Assembly (NCBI GenBank): GCA_014904845.1
Contig: MU119317.1
Span: forward strand, 103,512 to 167,511
DNA length: 64,000 nucleotides
Direction of reading: 5' to 3'
Origin: Acephala macrosclerotiorum
Lineage: Eukaryota; Ascomycota; Leotiomycetes; Helotiales; Mollisiaceae
Each line of letters begins with the position of its first letter. Position 1 is the stretch's first letter. Below are positions 25,665 through 39,151 of the stretch, piece after piece. A program made the translations under genes and the position numbers. Below the pieces are notes generated by a model. It ran no database searches, was not told the origin of the DNA, and saw only the letters and a program-made list of their open reading frames with translations.

Positions 25665-27779
25665 ATGCTGCAACGGCAACCCGTCGGGTGCATTGCTCGG
25701 TTTGCGAGCACAGTAACTCGCAGAACTACGGCTCAAATCTCGAATCTAGCAAATGTTACGCATACACTAAGAAGTTCAAGATCATATACCTCCCCGAGTC
25801 GACTGCTACGAACTAGGCCGGCACTCCGACAAGCACAATGGCAACAGTTACTGTCTCGCGAAATTATACGATCAGTCTCCGGTAAACCGCTACCACAACG
25901 ACGATCCTGGATCCTCAACTTCGTATACCGGTCTGCAGCATGGCTAGGAGGTTCGATCGCCTTTATTGGGACTGGAGTGGTAGCGTTCTTCCTGTACGAT
26001 GCCTCGACATACCGGGAGGACCTTTCATACAGAGACCTCCAGGTCTCAGAGATAGCACTGAGTCCTCGACGAGGCGGGCCCAAGAATCTGCCAATTGCAG
26101 AGGTTCAGATTGACGATGATGACTGCTTGGAGATGCAGAAACAGAAGGACAAACCGAAATTAGTGGTTCTTGGTGGTGGGTGGGGGGGCGTTGCGCTGTT
26201 AAAGACGTTGAATCCTGAGGAGTATCATGTTACGCTGGTCTCTCCTACGAATTACTTCTTGTTTACGCCTATGCTTCCTTCGGCTACTGTTGGGACGTTG
26301 GAATTTCGGTCCTTAGTTGAACCTATAAGACGGATCGTTTGCCAGGTTAGAGGTCACTTTATCAGAGCACAAGCAGAGAATATCGAGTTTTCGGAGAAGC
26401 TGGTCGAGGTGTCACAAAAGGATAAGAATGGCAACGAAGTCCGGTTCTACCTGCCATATGACAAACTTGTCATTGGTGTTGGTTCTACGACCAATCCTCA
26501 TGGCGTCAAGGGACTGGAGAACTGCCACTTTCTCAAGGATATCGATGATGCGCAGAAGATCAAGAACCACATCCTGACAAACTTGGAGTATGCATGTCTG
26601 CCTACAACCTCTGACGAAGAAAGAAGGAGATTGCTCTCATTCGTGGTTTGTGGTGGAGGACCAACAGGTGTGGAATTTGCTGCAGAACTGTTTGATCTAC
26701 TCAACGAGGATCTTACTGCACACTTTCCCAAGCTTCTGCGAAACGAGATTTCCGTACATCTCATCCAGAGTCGAGGACATATTTTGAACACTTACGACGA
26801 GACCGTCTCAAAATATGCCGAAGACCGATTCGCCCGTGACGAGGTTGACATTCTCACCAATTCTCGAGTGAAGGAAGTTACTCCAGAAAGTATTCTTTTC
26901 ACTCAGCAGGGTGAGCAGGGAGAGACTATCACGAAGGAGCTACCCATGGGGTTCTGTCTTTGGTCAACTGGAGTTTCTCAAACCGAGTTCTGCCAAAGAG
27001 TCTCCGCAGCTCTTGGATCTGCTCAAACGAACCGCCATGCACTCGAGACCGATACCCATCTTCGCCTCAACGGTACTCCTCTAGGGGATGTGTACGCAAT
27101 TGGAGATTGTGCTACAGTCCAGAACAACGTCGCAGACCATCTCGTAACTTTCCTCCGCACTCTAGCCTGGGAGAAAGGCAAAGACCCAGAGACCATGCAC
27201 ATCACCTTCAGCGAATGGCGAGAAGTAGCCCAGAAAGTCCGAAAGCGTTTCCCTCAAGCAGCAGATCACTTGAAGCGCCTCGACAAGCTCTTCGCAGCCT
27301 ACGACAAAGACCAATCTGGCACCCTTGATTTCGGAGAACTGCGCGAGCTACTAATGCAGATCGATAGTAAACTGACTTCCTTACCTGCAACTGCCCAACG
27401 TGCCCATCAGCAAGGACAATACCTTGGTCATAAGTTCAATAAGATGGCGAGAGCGGCGGCTGGACTGAATGTCAACGATGTACGATATGGTGATTTGGAT
27501 GAAGCTGTTTACAAGGCTTTTGAGTATCACCATCTTGGAAGTCTGGCTTATATTGGGAATTCGGCAGTCTTTGATTTGGGCAATGGGTTCAACGTTGCAG
27601 GTGGTCTTTGGGCGGTGTATGCTTGGAGAAGTGTGTACTTTGCGCAGAGCGTGAGTTTTAGGACGAGAATCCTGCTGGCGATGGATTGGGCGAAGAGGGC
27701 GCTCTTCGGAAGAGGTGAGTTTTTTCCCTCGTCGTTGTATGGAATCGGCTAATTTGTGACAGACCTCATGAGCTGGTAG
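25665..27779 (+). CDS. nde1: External alternative NADH:ubiquinone oxidoreductase with EF-hand
   Basis: Exon 1 is 25665-27714. Exon 2 is only 17 nt (27763-27779) and encodes the last codons, reading DLMSW. The total is 688 residues. The basic N-terminus is a mitochondrial targeting sequence, followed by a hydrophobic anchor (WLGGSIAFIGTGVVAFFLY) around residues 95-113. The FAD-binding Rossmann motif is LVVLGGGWGGVALLKTL and the NADH-binding motif is FVVCGGGPTGVEFAAEL. A canonical EF-hand loop (DKDQSGTLDFGE) sits in an insert near residue 550. This is the layout of the Ca2+-dependent external NDH-2 of Neurospora (NDE1). It oxidises cytosolic NADH at the outer face of the inner membrane without pumping protons. 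Function is from family knowledge; the symbol follows Neurospora and the exact paralog is inferred from the EF-hand. Confidence 0.92.
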
Positions 27780-29109
27780 CGGTTGGAGAAACATTGAGTT
27801 GGGCGTCAAACGGTGATAAATAAAAGCCTGTAACACAGAAGCAGAGAAGATAGAGAAGACCTTTCCGTTGTACACGAATCCTATGATACCAGTTTTAAAG
27901 ATCAGATGCCGAATGCGTAAACAAGAGAGGCAAATACAGCATCAAGGTCGGCTTTCTAGACAATACTCTTCGGGATCTGAACGAGCATTCGAGTATTAGA
28001 AGCCATCGGCTGGCCTTGACCGGCATTTGAAGTCAAATTGGCTTGAATTCTTACACGTCACAAGCCATATGTTCACACCGAAATTTACAGCTGGATATCT
28101 CTCAAATTGGATTTGGACACTGGCTGTTGATGTTCCTAGTGGTGCGGGTCATTGTTGAGAGGACAAAGTGGGGTTCTAAGCACTTACGAGCCTGGGATTA
28201 TAAGTCTGTGTTTTCCAGGCATTTTTCGGGGCATTTTTAAGCGACGAAAACTAAACTCGACGACTTTACTTTAAAAGTATAAAATACGCACAAATCAGAA
28301 TTATTTGAACTTATATTACGATATTTATAAAAAGCTATAGTAAGTTTATAAAGCAAATTTGAGTTAATTTAGTTTCGTGACCAAAAATCGAAATTTAGTT
28401 TCAGCGCTCATTTATTAGCGAGAAGGTCCGAAGAGCCTTGTAAAACACAGACTTATGATCCCAGTACCGAAACCCAGGCTCGTTAGCACTTTGAACTTTA
28501 TAGACAATTTGAACTGAACAAGCAAAAACAAAGCACTTCTAGGAGAACATCAACTCATATGATCATCGATTACTTTATGACATTTCAAACCCCGACCGCC
28601 TTTCAAAGATTGACACATTGAATGGCGTGCTCTGGCCTCGACGTCGTCTGTAAATAATCATAGCTTAGCTCTCGGCACGGAGTCGCTTGACTCAATATCT
28701 CCGTGGACCTAATAATTGCGTGCTCAAGATGCTGACAACATCGACTTTGCAGTGGGGGGCTAGAATACCCACTAAACTCTATTTGTCTTCTCCACCCTAA
28801 GCACCCCTCTTTTCTACTACGTACACTCTGGATTTTACAAAGATTTCACTAGCCTCCCGATCGCGCCATTCCATAACAGAAAACTCAGAGGCTGTCGTTG
28901 GCTAGAATTGAGGAGAAACCCCTGCAGAAAGCTCGGGAATCACCTTCACTCTCCGACTTTCGCCCCAGACCCAGATGCGCTAGGAAGAATTGTCCCAAGA
29001 GGTCTAAAGAAAAATTATGGCTTTCCTCTTTCGCCGTCCGGACGCTGAGCAAGACTCCATCTCTTCTTCTCCTCACTCGCAAAGGAGGGACAATCATTAT
29101 ATCGACAAT
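27780..29109. other. Intergenic region holding a MITE-like element and the MET5 promoter
   Basis: Besides the inverted-repeat element at 28186-28483, no gene is seen. The last 250 bases before 29110 are pyrimidine-rich and probably contain the MET5 transcription start and leader. Confidence 0.5.
28186..28483. mobile_element. MITE-like element 1 (about 298 bp) with terminal inverted repeats
   Basis: The left end reads ACGAGCCTGGG and the right end is its reverse complement CCCAGGCTCGT. Inside both ends the inverted similarity continues with AT(T/C)ATAAGTCTGTGTTTT. The right arm carries an extra 13 nt between the two blocks. The flanks carry near-identical 8-base direct repeats, AAGCACTT (28178-28185) and TAGCACTT (28484-28491), as expected of a target-site duplication. 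The core is AT-rich and non-coding, so this is a non-autonomous DNA transposon remnant. An 8-base duplication suggests the hAT group. A 3-base TTA duplication (Harbinger type) is an alternative reading of the same ends. Confidence 0.7.
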
Positions 29110-32100
29110 ATGGCGGCGCCGTCGTTGAAGATTCGCACGCCTGAAGAGGCAGGTATGTCTTTGGATTCCAGATGCCGAGCTCCATCCTTTTGCTACACCC
29201 CGCCTTCTGCAATCTTTGTACTACTTTGCTAACGTCAATTGCTTGAATAGTGGCAAGAATTGCCTACTTGTCCAGCGATGTGATCGTCTCTGTTCAAGCT
29301 GCCCACGGAATTGAATCTGAGTTCTCGTCGCATCTGCATAGATATGCAGGGCGCGGGGACAAATCTCTCGTTGCCGCCACAGAGAACAATGTCCCAGAGG
29401 TATGTTGACCAAATCCATCCCTCACATTCAATAACTGACTCCTTTCAATTGCAGATTCAAACTGTGAGACAAAACAACGATCCTCTACTCTCCGTCTTCA
29501 CACCAATTCGCAATGGCCGTCTCGTTGCCGTCACTACTACATCCTCTATCCTCGTCTCTTCAGTGCCCCACCTCTACCGACTAGCAAATCTCCCAGTAGT
29601 GATTCACGTCTCACTCCAACCCTCCCACTACCCCGACTACTCCTCCATAACCTCAATCCGAAATTCAGGCTTCACATTCCTCCAATCCGAGACTCTACAA
29701 GAAGCCCAAGACATCGCATTGACAGCCCACGCTCTAGCAATCAAGTCAGGAAAGGGTGTTATACATTTCTTCGATGCAGGATCATCGGCTCAGGACAATC
29801 ACATTGCTTTTGAGAATGTGGAGGTCGTGAAGGCGATCTTGAATCTGGATCTTGTGAAGGCGTTTCAGAATAGCAAGATTGGTGGTACGAGCATATATGC
29901 TGATGATGGACGAGTTGCGACGATTGCGGAGTCTCCGGCTCCAGTGCCGGCTATTCCTGGTGCTATGGAGGGTGTTGAGGCTACGTCAGCTCCAGCGGCG
30001 GATACTCCAATTGCAGCTTCGAAAGCTTCTTCTGTTGGATCTTCGAAATCGGGAAGAGAGAGCAGTGTGGATAGCGGAAATAGTGTTTCTTCAGCGACGA
30101 CTGTTGACTCCACCGTTATCCGACCAGTCACTTCGGACGACATCTACAATTTCGTAACCGCCATTTGGGCTCAGTTCAGAGAAGGTTTAGGACGAGAATA
30201 TACTCCATTCCAGTACTCCGGACCATCGAATGCCGAGGATGCCATTTTCGTCTTTGGATCTGATGTTGGCGCATTTGCACAAGCAATTGATGCTGCAAAG
30301 TCAAATGAGATTTATGCCAAATCTGGACTTATTACAGCAAGATTATATCGACCTTGGTTGGGTTCACAGCTCGTGGCGGCCATTCCCAAGTCTATCAAGA
30401 GAATTGCCGTGTTAGAGCAGATTCGAAGAAAGACTACGAAATGGGGCCCTCTTTTCTTAGATCTCCTTACTACGTTGAAAGCTGGACCAACTGGTGGTGT
30501 TCAGACGATTGTCGGTCATCAGTTGGGTTACGTCGCTCCTGAAACTGTTCAGCAAGCTCTTCGAGGCGTATTCCAAAACCTCAAGTCTCCATCGCCAATT
30601 CAGAACCTTGAAGTTGGTAATCATGAAGGCCCCAAGGAATCTTCTAGATCAAATGAAGCCCCAAAAGTTGAGTCCGCGTACATGAAGATCTTGGACCAGA
30701 TCTTTGGTACGCGGTTGTACCTTGCGAATGCTCTTGGGGCTCAAAATGCAGGCATTTCTGCTTCTCTTGCAACAAATCCCGAATTCGGTTTTGGCTCGTT
30801 GTTGGCTAGAAAGGAACATCGAGAGAGATTTGTGAAGGAGATTCAGCAAGCTTCCAAGTCAAAGGAATTTATTACGGAAGGGGTAAAACCCTGGCTCTCA
30901 AAATGGGTCTCAAGCGCAAACGATGAGAAGGCAAGCGAGCTCGCAGATGAGATTATTGCCCGCCTTCAGACAGATGGCTCTCCACTGTCTAGCAGTTTGT
31001 TGTCCAACAAGGGTCTCTTCCGAAAGGAATCTTCATGGCTTGTTGGTTCTGATGCATGGGCATACGACCTAGGTAATTCTGGTGTTCACCACGTAATCGC
31101 ATCTGGCGAGAACGTGAACATGCTTATCATCGATTCTACTCCCTACTCTGAGCGCACGGCGAATGATGCCACCCGAAGAAAGAAGGATATCGGTTTGTAT
31201 GCGATGAATTATGGCAATGCCTATGTTGCATCCGTCGCAGTGTACAGCTCATACACTCAAGTCTTGCAAGCAATGATTGAGGCTGATCAATTCAATGGTC
31301 CTTCGGTCGTTGTGGCTTACCTGCCATACTTCAAGGAGAACGACTCCCCGTTGACCGTTCTGCAAGAGACGAAGAAGGCTGTCGATCTTGGATACTGGCC
31401 TCTGTATAGATGGAACCCAACAAATGAGGAACGCGGTGAGCCAAACTTCTCCCTCGACTCAGAACGTATCAAGAATGAGCTTAAGGAGTTCTTGGCCCGT
31501 GACAACCATCTCACACAATTGATGAAGCGTCATCCAGAGTTCTCATCAAGCCTTTCTCAAGATTATGGCACCGAAGTCCGAGAATTGCAAAAGCGAAAGG
31601 CGAAGGATGCTTATGATGAGCTTCTAGCCGGTCTGCTTAGTGCGCCTTTGACCATTCTCTTTGCCTCCGACAATGGTAATGCCGAGACTCTCTCCAAGCG
31701 ACTCGGTAACAGGGGTAAAGCTCGTGGCTTGAAGACAACCGTTATGGCTATGGAGGACTACCCGATCGAGGATCTGCCAAGAGAAGAGAATATCGTCTTC
31801 CTCACGAGTACCGCTGGTCAGGGTGAATTCCCACAAAACGGCCGTGCTTTCTGGGATGCAGTTAAGGACAACACCGAACTCGACCTTGCATCCGTTAACT
31901 ACTCTGTGTTCGCTCTTGGCGACAGCCATTACTGGCCACGAAAGGAGGACAAACACTACTATAACAAGCCTGGGAAGGATCTCGACCGGGTGTTGGCGAA
32001 CTTTGGTGCAAATCGCATTGCGGACGTTGGTCTGGGCGATGATCAAGATCCGGATGGATTCCAAACTGGCTACCAAAACTGGGAACCTCAGATCTGGCAA

Positions 32101-33927
32101 GCACTTGGTGTTGACAAGGTTGAGGGTCTTCCGGAAGAACCCCCGCCAATCACGAACGAGGATATCAAGCTTGCTTCGAATTACCTCCGAGGTACTATCG
32201 AAGAAGGTCTGGCCGATACTTCGACTGGTGCTATTTCTGCTTCCGACCAGCAACTCACCAAGTTCCACGGCACTTACATGCAAGACGACCGAGATCTTAG
32301 AGACGAGCGAAAAGCGCAAGGTCTTGAGCCAGCTTACTCTTTCATGATTCGGTGCAGATTACCTGGTGGTGTTGCAACTCCCAAGCAATGGATCCAGATG
32401 GACGATGTCAGCAATGACTTCGGAAACGAGACCATGAAGCTGACCACTCGTCAAACCTTCCAGTTCCACGGCGTTGTCAAGGGCAAGCTTAAGTCTGCTA
32501 TGCGAGGTATCAACAAGGCTCTCATGACCACCATTGCTGCTTGCGGTGATGTCAACCGAAATGTCATGTGCAGCAGTTTACCAACGGCTTCAAAGTACCA
32601 CAAGCAAGTTCACGCATGCTCGCAGAAGATCTCAGATCACCTCTTACCATCGACCACCGCTTATCATGAGATCTGGTTGAAGGACGAGAACGACAAGAAG
32701 ACTCAAGTCGCAGGCGATGCTGTGCAAGACTTCGAGCCATTGTACGGCCCGACTTATCTGCCCAGAAAGTTCAAGATCACTATCGCTATTCCCCCGCACA
32801 ACGATACCGACGTCTACGCTCACGATATCGGTCTTATCGCATGCAAGGACAGACAAGGCAATCTTACTGGATTCAACCTTCTCGCTGGTGGTGGTATGGG
32901 TGTCACGCACAACAACAAGAAGACCTACCCACGGACAGGTAGCACTCTTGGATTCGTCTCCAAAGATGAAGTCCACATTGCCTGCGAGAAGGTCATGCTC
33001 GTCCAACGTGATCACGGTGACCGCAAGAACCGCAAGCACGCCCGTCTAAAGTACACCATCGACGACATGGGTCTCGATGTGTTCCGAAGCAAAGTCGAAG
33101 AGCTCTGGGGCAAGAAATTCGACAAGCCCAAGCCATTCAAATTCCAAAGCAACATCGACACTTTCGGCTGGCAAAAGGATGAGACTGGATTAAACCACTT
33201 CACCTTCTTCATCGAAAACGGACGTATCGAAGACACCTCCGAATTCCCCATGAAGACAGGTCTCCGCGAAATCGCCAAAGTTCACAAAGGCGAGTTCCGC
33301 CTAACCGGTAACCAGCACTTAATCCTCTCCAACGTCACCGACGAAGAACTCCCCAAGATGAAATCCATGATGGCAAAATACAAACTCGACAACACTGAAT
33401 TCTCGGCCCTCCGCCTCTCCTCATCCGCCTGCGTCGCCTTCCCAACCTGCGGTCTTGCCATGGCAGAATCAGAACGCTACCTCCCCGAACTAATTACCAA
33501 ACTGGAATCCTGCATCGAAGAAAACGGTCTCCGCCAAGAAAGCATCGTCATGCGTATGACCGGATGTCCTAACGGATGTGCTCGCCCTTGGCTTGCTGAA
33601 GTTGCGTTTGTGGGGAAGGCGTATGGTGCTTATAATATGTATCTTGGAGGTGGGTATCATGGGCAGAGATTGAATAAGTTGTATAGGAGTAGTATTAAGG
33701 AAGAGGAGATTTTGGAGATTATGAAGCCGTTGTTGAAGCGGTATAGTCTGGAGAGGGAAGAGGGAGAGCATTTTGGGGATTTCTGTATTAGGATTGGGAT
33801 GATTAAGGAGACGACTGAGGGGAAGACTTTCCATGACGACGTAAGATACCCTCCCTCACATATCCGTCTGTTGAACAGTGGCTGACTTGAAACACAGGTT
33901 GCGGAAGAAGAATCTGACGAGGAATAA
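29110..33927 (+). CDS. MET5: Sulfite reductase (NADPH) hemoprotein beta subunit
   Basis: Four exons join in phase: 29110-29152, 29251-29399, 29455-33840 and 33898-33927, giving 1,535 residues. The N-terminal half resembles a pyruvate:ferredoxin oxidoreductase-like region (SVQAAHGIESEFSS, SVFTPIRNGRLVAVTTTSS). A flavodoxin domain follows (ILFASDNGNAETLSKRLG, FLTSTAGQGEFPQNG). The C-terminal half is the siroheme/4Fe-4S sulfite reductase domain. It contains the cluster ligands CVAFPTC (Cys-x5-Cys) and GCPNGC (Cys-x3-Cys), which are intact. The enzyme reduces sulfite to sulfide for cysteine and methionine synthesis, in complex with the MET10-type flavoprotein alpha subunit. Length and domain order agree with fungal MET5. 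The last exon encodes an acidic tail and ends TAA at 33925-33927. Confidence 0.95.
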
Positions 33928-34210
33928 TTCGAGACGGCTGCATTGCATGGATGGATGAAATTTTCAACTTCATTTGCATGGCGTTCATGGTTTCTGATTC
34001 TTTCTGTATCTGAACATACCATCGATTGGACATCAGCCTTTGATGCTCAGCTTAGCCTATCCTGAGAATGTCCAGGCAAACCTGGGAGATTTGGCGGCGT
34101 GTTTGATGGAAAGCTTGTGTACATAGTAAACAATCCTTCGACGTACTGCAGTCCCCTTTCCCTGATGTGACGCTAGCATTTCAATGTCCTTCATCTGGCT
34201 GGACAATCTC

Positions 34211-34555
34211 CTAAAGATCTTGCTCGTGATACAGTTCCTTCAACATCTCCCCTAACTTCCTCTCTAATTCCTCATCTAGCAGATCGTCTTCTTGGAGCAC
34301 ATTCTTCTTGACCTCGATCTCAGACATTGCGCTCCTAGGGACGGGGTGGAGGAGAGGAGTCCTCGCGTAGCGGGTGATCGGTGGCATCTTGTAAGCGGCG
34401 CGGAAAGCGAGATCGATCTTATATCGAGGAGTTTGATTCGTAGATTGTCCTTCTGAGGACGGGACATTCTTCTTGGCTTGTATCCTGGCAGTGATTTGGG
34501 CATCGAGGGCTGCGAGGCGCTCAGATCGACTCGGTTTCGCTGGAGCGTCGCTCAT
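34211..34555 (-). CDS. Small conserved-looking protein of unknown function (114 residues)
   Basis: This single-exon frame is convergent with MET5. The product begins MSDAPAKPSRSERLAALDAQ and is basic in its first half (ITARIQAKK). It has a middle segment rich in Pro/Arg, and it ends in an acidic helix (LLDEELERKLGEMLKELYHE). There is no signal peptide or membrane helix. The N-terminal style and the amphipathic acidic C-terminus look like real coding sequence, but I do not recognise the family. Confidence 0.55.
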   Translation of the reverse strand: MSDAPAKPSRSERLAALDAQITARIQAKKNVPSSEGQSTNQTPRYKIDLAFRAAYKMPPITRYARTPLLHPVPRSAMSEIEVKKNVLQEDDLLDEELERKLGEMLKELYHEQDL

Positions 34556-36552
34556 TGTGTAAGCGAGTACGGATTACGATAAAAGGGGGGGGATTCGTCT
34601 TGATTCGGAGATATGGTTCGGAGCCGGACTGTAGCGACGGAGAGAGAGTTTTTCCAGGTTAGGGATGCCTGTTTGTTCCGGACCGTAGCGTCTTGTTTTG
34701 TGAACTCTGGACGCTTCAGTTCTGTTGGTAGTTAAGGCTAGCGCTCGGTTATGGCGAAAGTGAAGCTCAAGATACCTCACTATGGGCAGCTGGAGATAAG
34801 CTTTCAATGTTTCAGCCTGACCAGAACTTTCTGGCCTTCCTGCCAGGACTCTGAGATGTTCGAGATGTCAATTCAGCCCAGCCTATCCCGAGAGAGTCCG
34901 GGTAAGATTAGGGGATTGAAACCACGCATAGGAACAGTTCGAAGTTACCATCAGATAAATCAAAACTAGTATGCCACAACCACAGTACGAAACCTCTGCT
35001 TTGAGTCACCCAGAGCCTAAAGGACAATTTTGTAAAGTCAAGAAAAGGTACTCGAGAGTGGTCCGGGTGCTGCATGGCATTCATCAGAGGTCTTCGAGCA
35101 CTTCTTTCACTGAGGTCGATACTTGACACTCAATTGAGGAGATGAAGGCCAGAACGCATCAAGATCACTTATGCCTTTGACGTAAAGTCCAACGTGGGCT
35201 TGAAGCTCAAGCATGGCCAGCGTGATAAATGATTAGATTAAATTAAATTATGAGGTCTTAATCATAATTTAATTATCAAGGTTTTAGCGTAATTATAATT
35301 TAATTTAATCATGAAAATCTAGATTAAATCATAACATAACTTTCATAATTATTTGGTTATAATCATGATTATTTTGTATGGTAATTAAGATTTTCCTCGT
35401 TAATCTAGATTTTTTTTTCTTCGAAAAAGCGTTAATCATAATCTAATTTAATCTATTCAAGTTAATTATGATTTGGATTGATTAACGTGAATTTTTTTTT
35501 TTTTTTTTTTTTTTGGATCACGCTGAGCATGGCTTGTGCTATTAAAGAGAGCCACTTGAGTCCAGCACATATCGGGCGTTAAGGACAGCAGCAGCAGCAG
35601 CACCGTATAGGCATCGGAGAGGTACAACGAAGAACAAGATGCCAAGGAGAGAGATACCAGCCCTTTCTGCAAACGACACCAGTCTCTCGCCACACTAGTT
35701 ACTACCTATATTCTCGTCTAGAAGGGGCACTGGGTTCGGCGGGTGTTGTGTTGGTGTCATTGGTTCTTGGAGGAAAAGCTGGGTGTTGAGGAAGGTGCTG
35801 TGCATGTTCGAGTGCGTGGTGGGTATGAGACATGCTTGTGAGGAAGGAGCACCTGATGGTGAGCTTCGATCAGCACCACGATCCCGATCGTCGTAAATAG
35901 ATATTGGGTGGAGGGGAATGGGGAGAGGAAGGTGCTGCGGCTTTACTGCGTGAAGAAGCAGAGACAAGACACAAAAACCAATCGAATATATAGTAGACTT
36001 GAGAAGGGAAGAGCAGGGCCTGGCCACCTGACAAGGACTCCAGTGCCCAGTATGTCGTGAGGATCCACTTGCGAGATTAAGGTGATACTGAATTCATCGC
36101 TAGAGAATGGGTATGTGTTTTATGTCTAATACTTCGAGAACTATCACAGGAACAAGAACGGCCGAGAGCCCATCCTTAATCAGAAATCCACTTCCAAACG
36201 TCGCCTTTGAAGAAACCAAAATGCCAAGCATTGGCAACACCTCGAAACCAAACCAGCGGGGTAATGAGAAACATGGCATCTGTCAAACGCATCTAGGCAT
36301 CGTCACATTTCCGTACTACACGGACCCTCGAGGTCATACCCATCAATTATTATCTATTTCATTCATTATGTGCTTCCCCACCCAGACTCCATATGTGCCT
36401 TCTGGAAAGGTAAATCGTGGATACACCCAAAATGCCCGAACTGATTCACAGCAAGACCTTGTGCCTACCCAAGAACGCCTTACTCGTACTCGTGCTCAAA
36501 TCGTATACATCCGCTCGTCTCCCTTTTCCCCCCTATAAGCAGTTCGCTTCTT
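34556..36552. other. Intergenic region with a MITE-like element; no firm gene
   Basis: This is about 2 kb between two minus-strand genes. It contains the inverted-repeat element at 35218-35525. A frame at 35695-36027 (minus) has a hydrophobic N-terminus (YSIGFCVLSLLLHA) and could be a small secreted protein. It has no other support, so it is not called. Confidence 0.45.
35218..35525. mobile_element. MITE-like element 2 (308 bp), hAT-like, with perfect 8-bp target duplication
   Basis: The ends are perfect 9-base inverted repeats, CAGCGTGAT on the left and ATCACGCTG on the right. They are flanked by the identical direct repeat AGCATGGC at 35210-35217 and 35526-35533. An 8-base duplication and a CAG start are hallmarks of hAT transposons. 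The interior is very AT-rich with many copies of TTAATCATAATTTAATT-like words in both orientations, and it ends in a run of 23 T (35492-35514). There is no coding capacity, so it depended on a transposase from elsewhere. Confidence 0.85.
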
Positions 36553-37616
36553 CTATAACTTCCGCAGATCGATGGATGGTGTTGGTGGTCCGGTGCCACT
36601 TCTAGCCCTTCGTTCTCTTTCCAGAGTTCCTGGTGGTCCACCTGATATCTTCTTCGTGTTAAATCGTCCATCCAATCCCTTCAACCATTCATCATCTGGG
36701 CTTCCAGCAAGCCAATAGTTCTCTCCAACCTTAACCATCATTCTTCCAAGCTTGCCTCTCCATCCCTCTCCCTCAGGTGTCCCAACCGCAAAAGGATTAT
36801 CCACTCTCGATTCCGCATGTCCATCCGTGTGCAGGTGCAACTTCGAGGAAGAAGAAGCCTGCAAATGAGCCCTCAACACCTGTCTGGCATACGCCATCAC
36901 CACAATGATGAAGTAAACCCTTATCAAAGTGAAGAACACCACCATCATAATACTCGGAATGCTCTCCTCAATTCCAACACCATGAGCGAAACTCGGGCTC
37001 CCTGCCGCAGCAGCTGCCGCCGTAGCCGCAACTCCAACAGCTACTGCTTCCTGTCCTCCCGCCACACCAGCCGCTGGAGTCGCGATAACCTCAACCTTGC
37101 TCACGTTATATTTTGGGTCCGTGAATCCTGCCGTATCACCAATCGTCCCACTACCCGGTGAATTCGGAACAGGCTTATTCGCCGCATCAGCGCTGATAGC
37201 CAAGAACCAGGTAACAGCGAAGGCAGCAGTGAACGCTGTATTGATGATTGAATCAAGGAGGTAGAACCATGCGAGCGCTACACATTCGAAGGGAGATTGC
37301 TTTCGGATGTGAGGCATGAGCAGCGTGAGGAGGATGAGCGCGCCGACGGAGTAGATGTACATTGAGAGCTGGAGGGGCGAGAGACTGAAGCCTGTGAGGA
37401 TTGCGAGGAGACCATAGAAGCCAGTGAGTTTGTTGAATACCATAGAGAGAGAGATCATCTCTGTCCCTGTTCGCAGACTCATGAAGTAGAGAAATGTCTG
37501 TGGTATTGTTAGCTATTTTGCTCCGTTGAATGAATGCGACCTGATGTCGCAAGCTGGAGAGTACGAACCCGTGGAGGCTGGAACGCCACATGGGCGTAAC
37601 GCGATATTAACCCCAT
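36553..37616 (-). CDS. KEI1: Inositolphosphorylceramide synthase regulatory subunit Kei1
   Basis: Exon 1 is 37616-37569 and encodes 16 residues (MGLISRYAHVAFQPPR). A 71-nt intron (37568-37498, GTTCGT to CACAG) joins it in phase to 37497-36553. The product has 330 residues. Conserved features are TFLYFMSLRTGTEMISL, LTGFYGLLAILTGF, SPLQLSMYIYSVGALILL and HIRKQSPF. Further membrane helices follow near the middle, and the C-terminal tail is soluble. This is the fungal Kei1 family. Kei1 is a Golgi membrane partner of the Aur1 catalytic subunit, needed to make inositolphosphorylceramide. The intron was placed because the frame upstream of MSLRTGTE otherwise has no start, and the splice yields the PRPxTF-like leader typical of the family. 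Confidence 0.9.
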
Positions 37617-38260
37617 TTTGCTTTCTATCTTTTGAACACTTCACGACAGTGCATTCGACGGGTTGATGGTAGGAGGTCGTGCTGAAGAAGGACACGTCCT
37701 GAAAACGCTGACGGTGCCCCGGCAGACTCGGAAGACCATCAATGTCTTGGCGCCACTAAGTGAAATCACAGCCCAACGGATTTTTAAAATTGTCATGCGA
37801 AAACACTGCGCCAATCTTAAAAGGGGGCTCTGAGCCTCATAGAGCACGACGGAAGGTTTTTATATCTACTCATAATGCTTCGTATGAATGTAGGTATTCA
37901 GAGAGGCGCTAGATCTTGAAATAGAAGCCGTTAAAATGTCACTTCAGCCTCACATCTAGGGGTTTGTAGCGCTATTCCCAACTAACCTTAACTTAAACTT
38001 CTCAATTGGAAATTCGGACCACAATGTCTCATCTTAATCAGATAATGCTCACGTGGAGAGTACAAGAGCCTCCTCGGCTCTGAATGTTTGTCCTCTCAAG
38101 TGCTTGAACACACGATATTCTACATTACTACCTACGCCAAGAAGAAGGCCGCTTTCGGTATCATACAATGCTGCCAAACCGTAGAACGCTATGCTCATAT
38201 CCTTGAACGTTCCCTATAACAAAAGGAAATGAAGAGAAAACCTTCAGTAACACGCAACGC
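37617..38260. other. Intergenic region between KEI1 and YPT6
   Basis: This is the promoter of KEI1 and the 3' flank of YPT6. No gene was recognised. Confidence 0.5.

Positions 38261-39151
<891 letters not shown>

Noticed and set aside
35695..36027. Small minus-strand frame with a hydrophobic N-terminus as a secreted protein
   Set aside because: No second line of evidence: the rest is Pro/Ser/Thr low complexity and no paralog or domain is seen.
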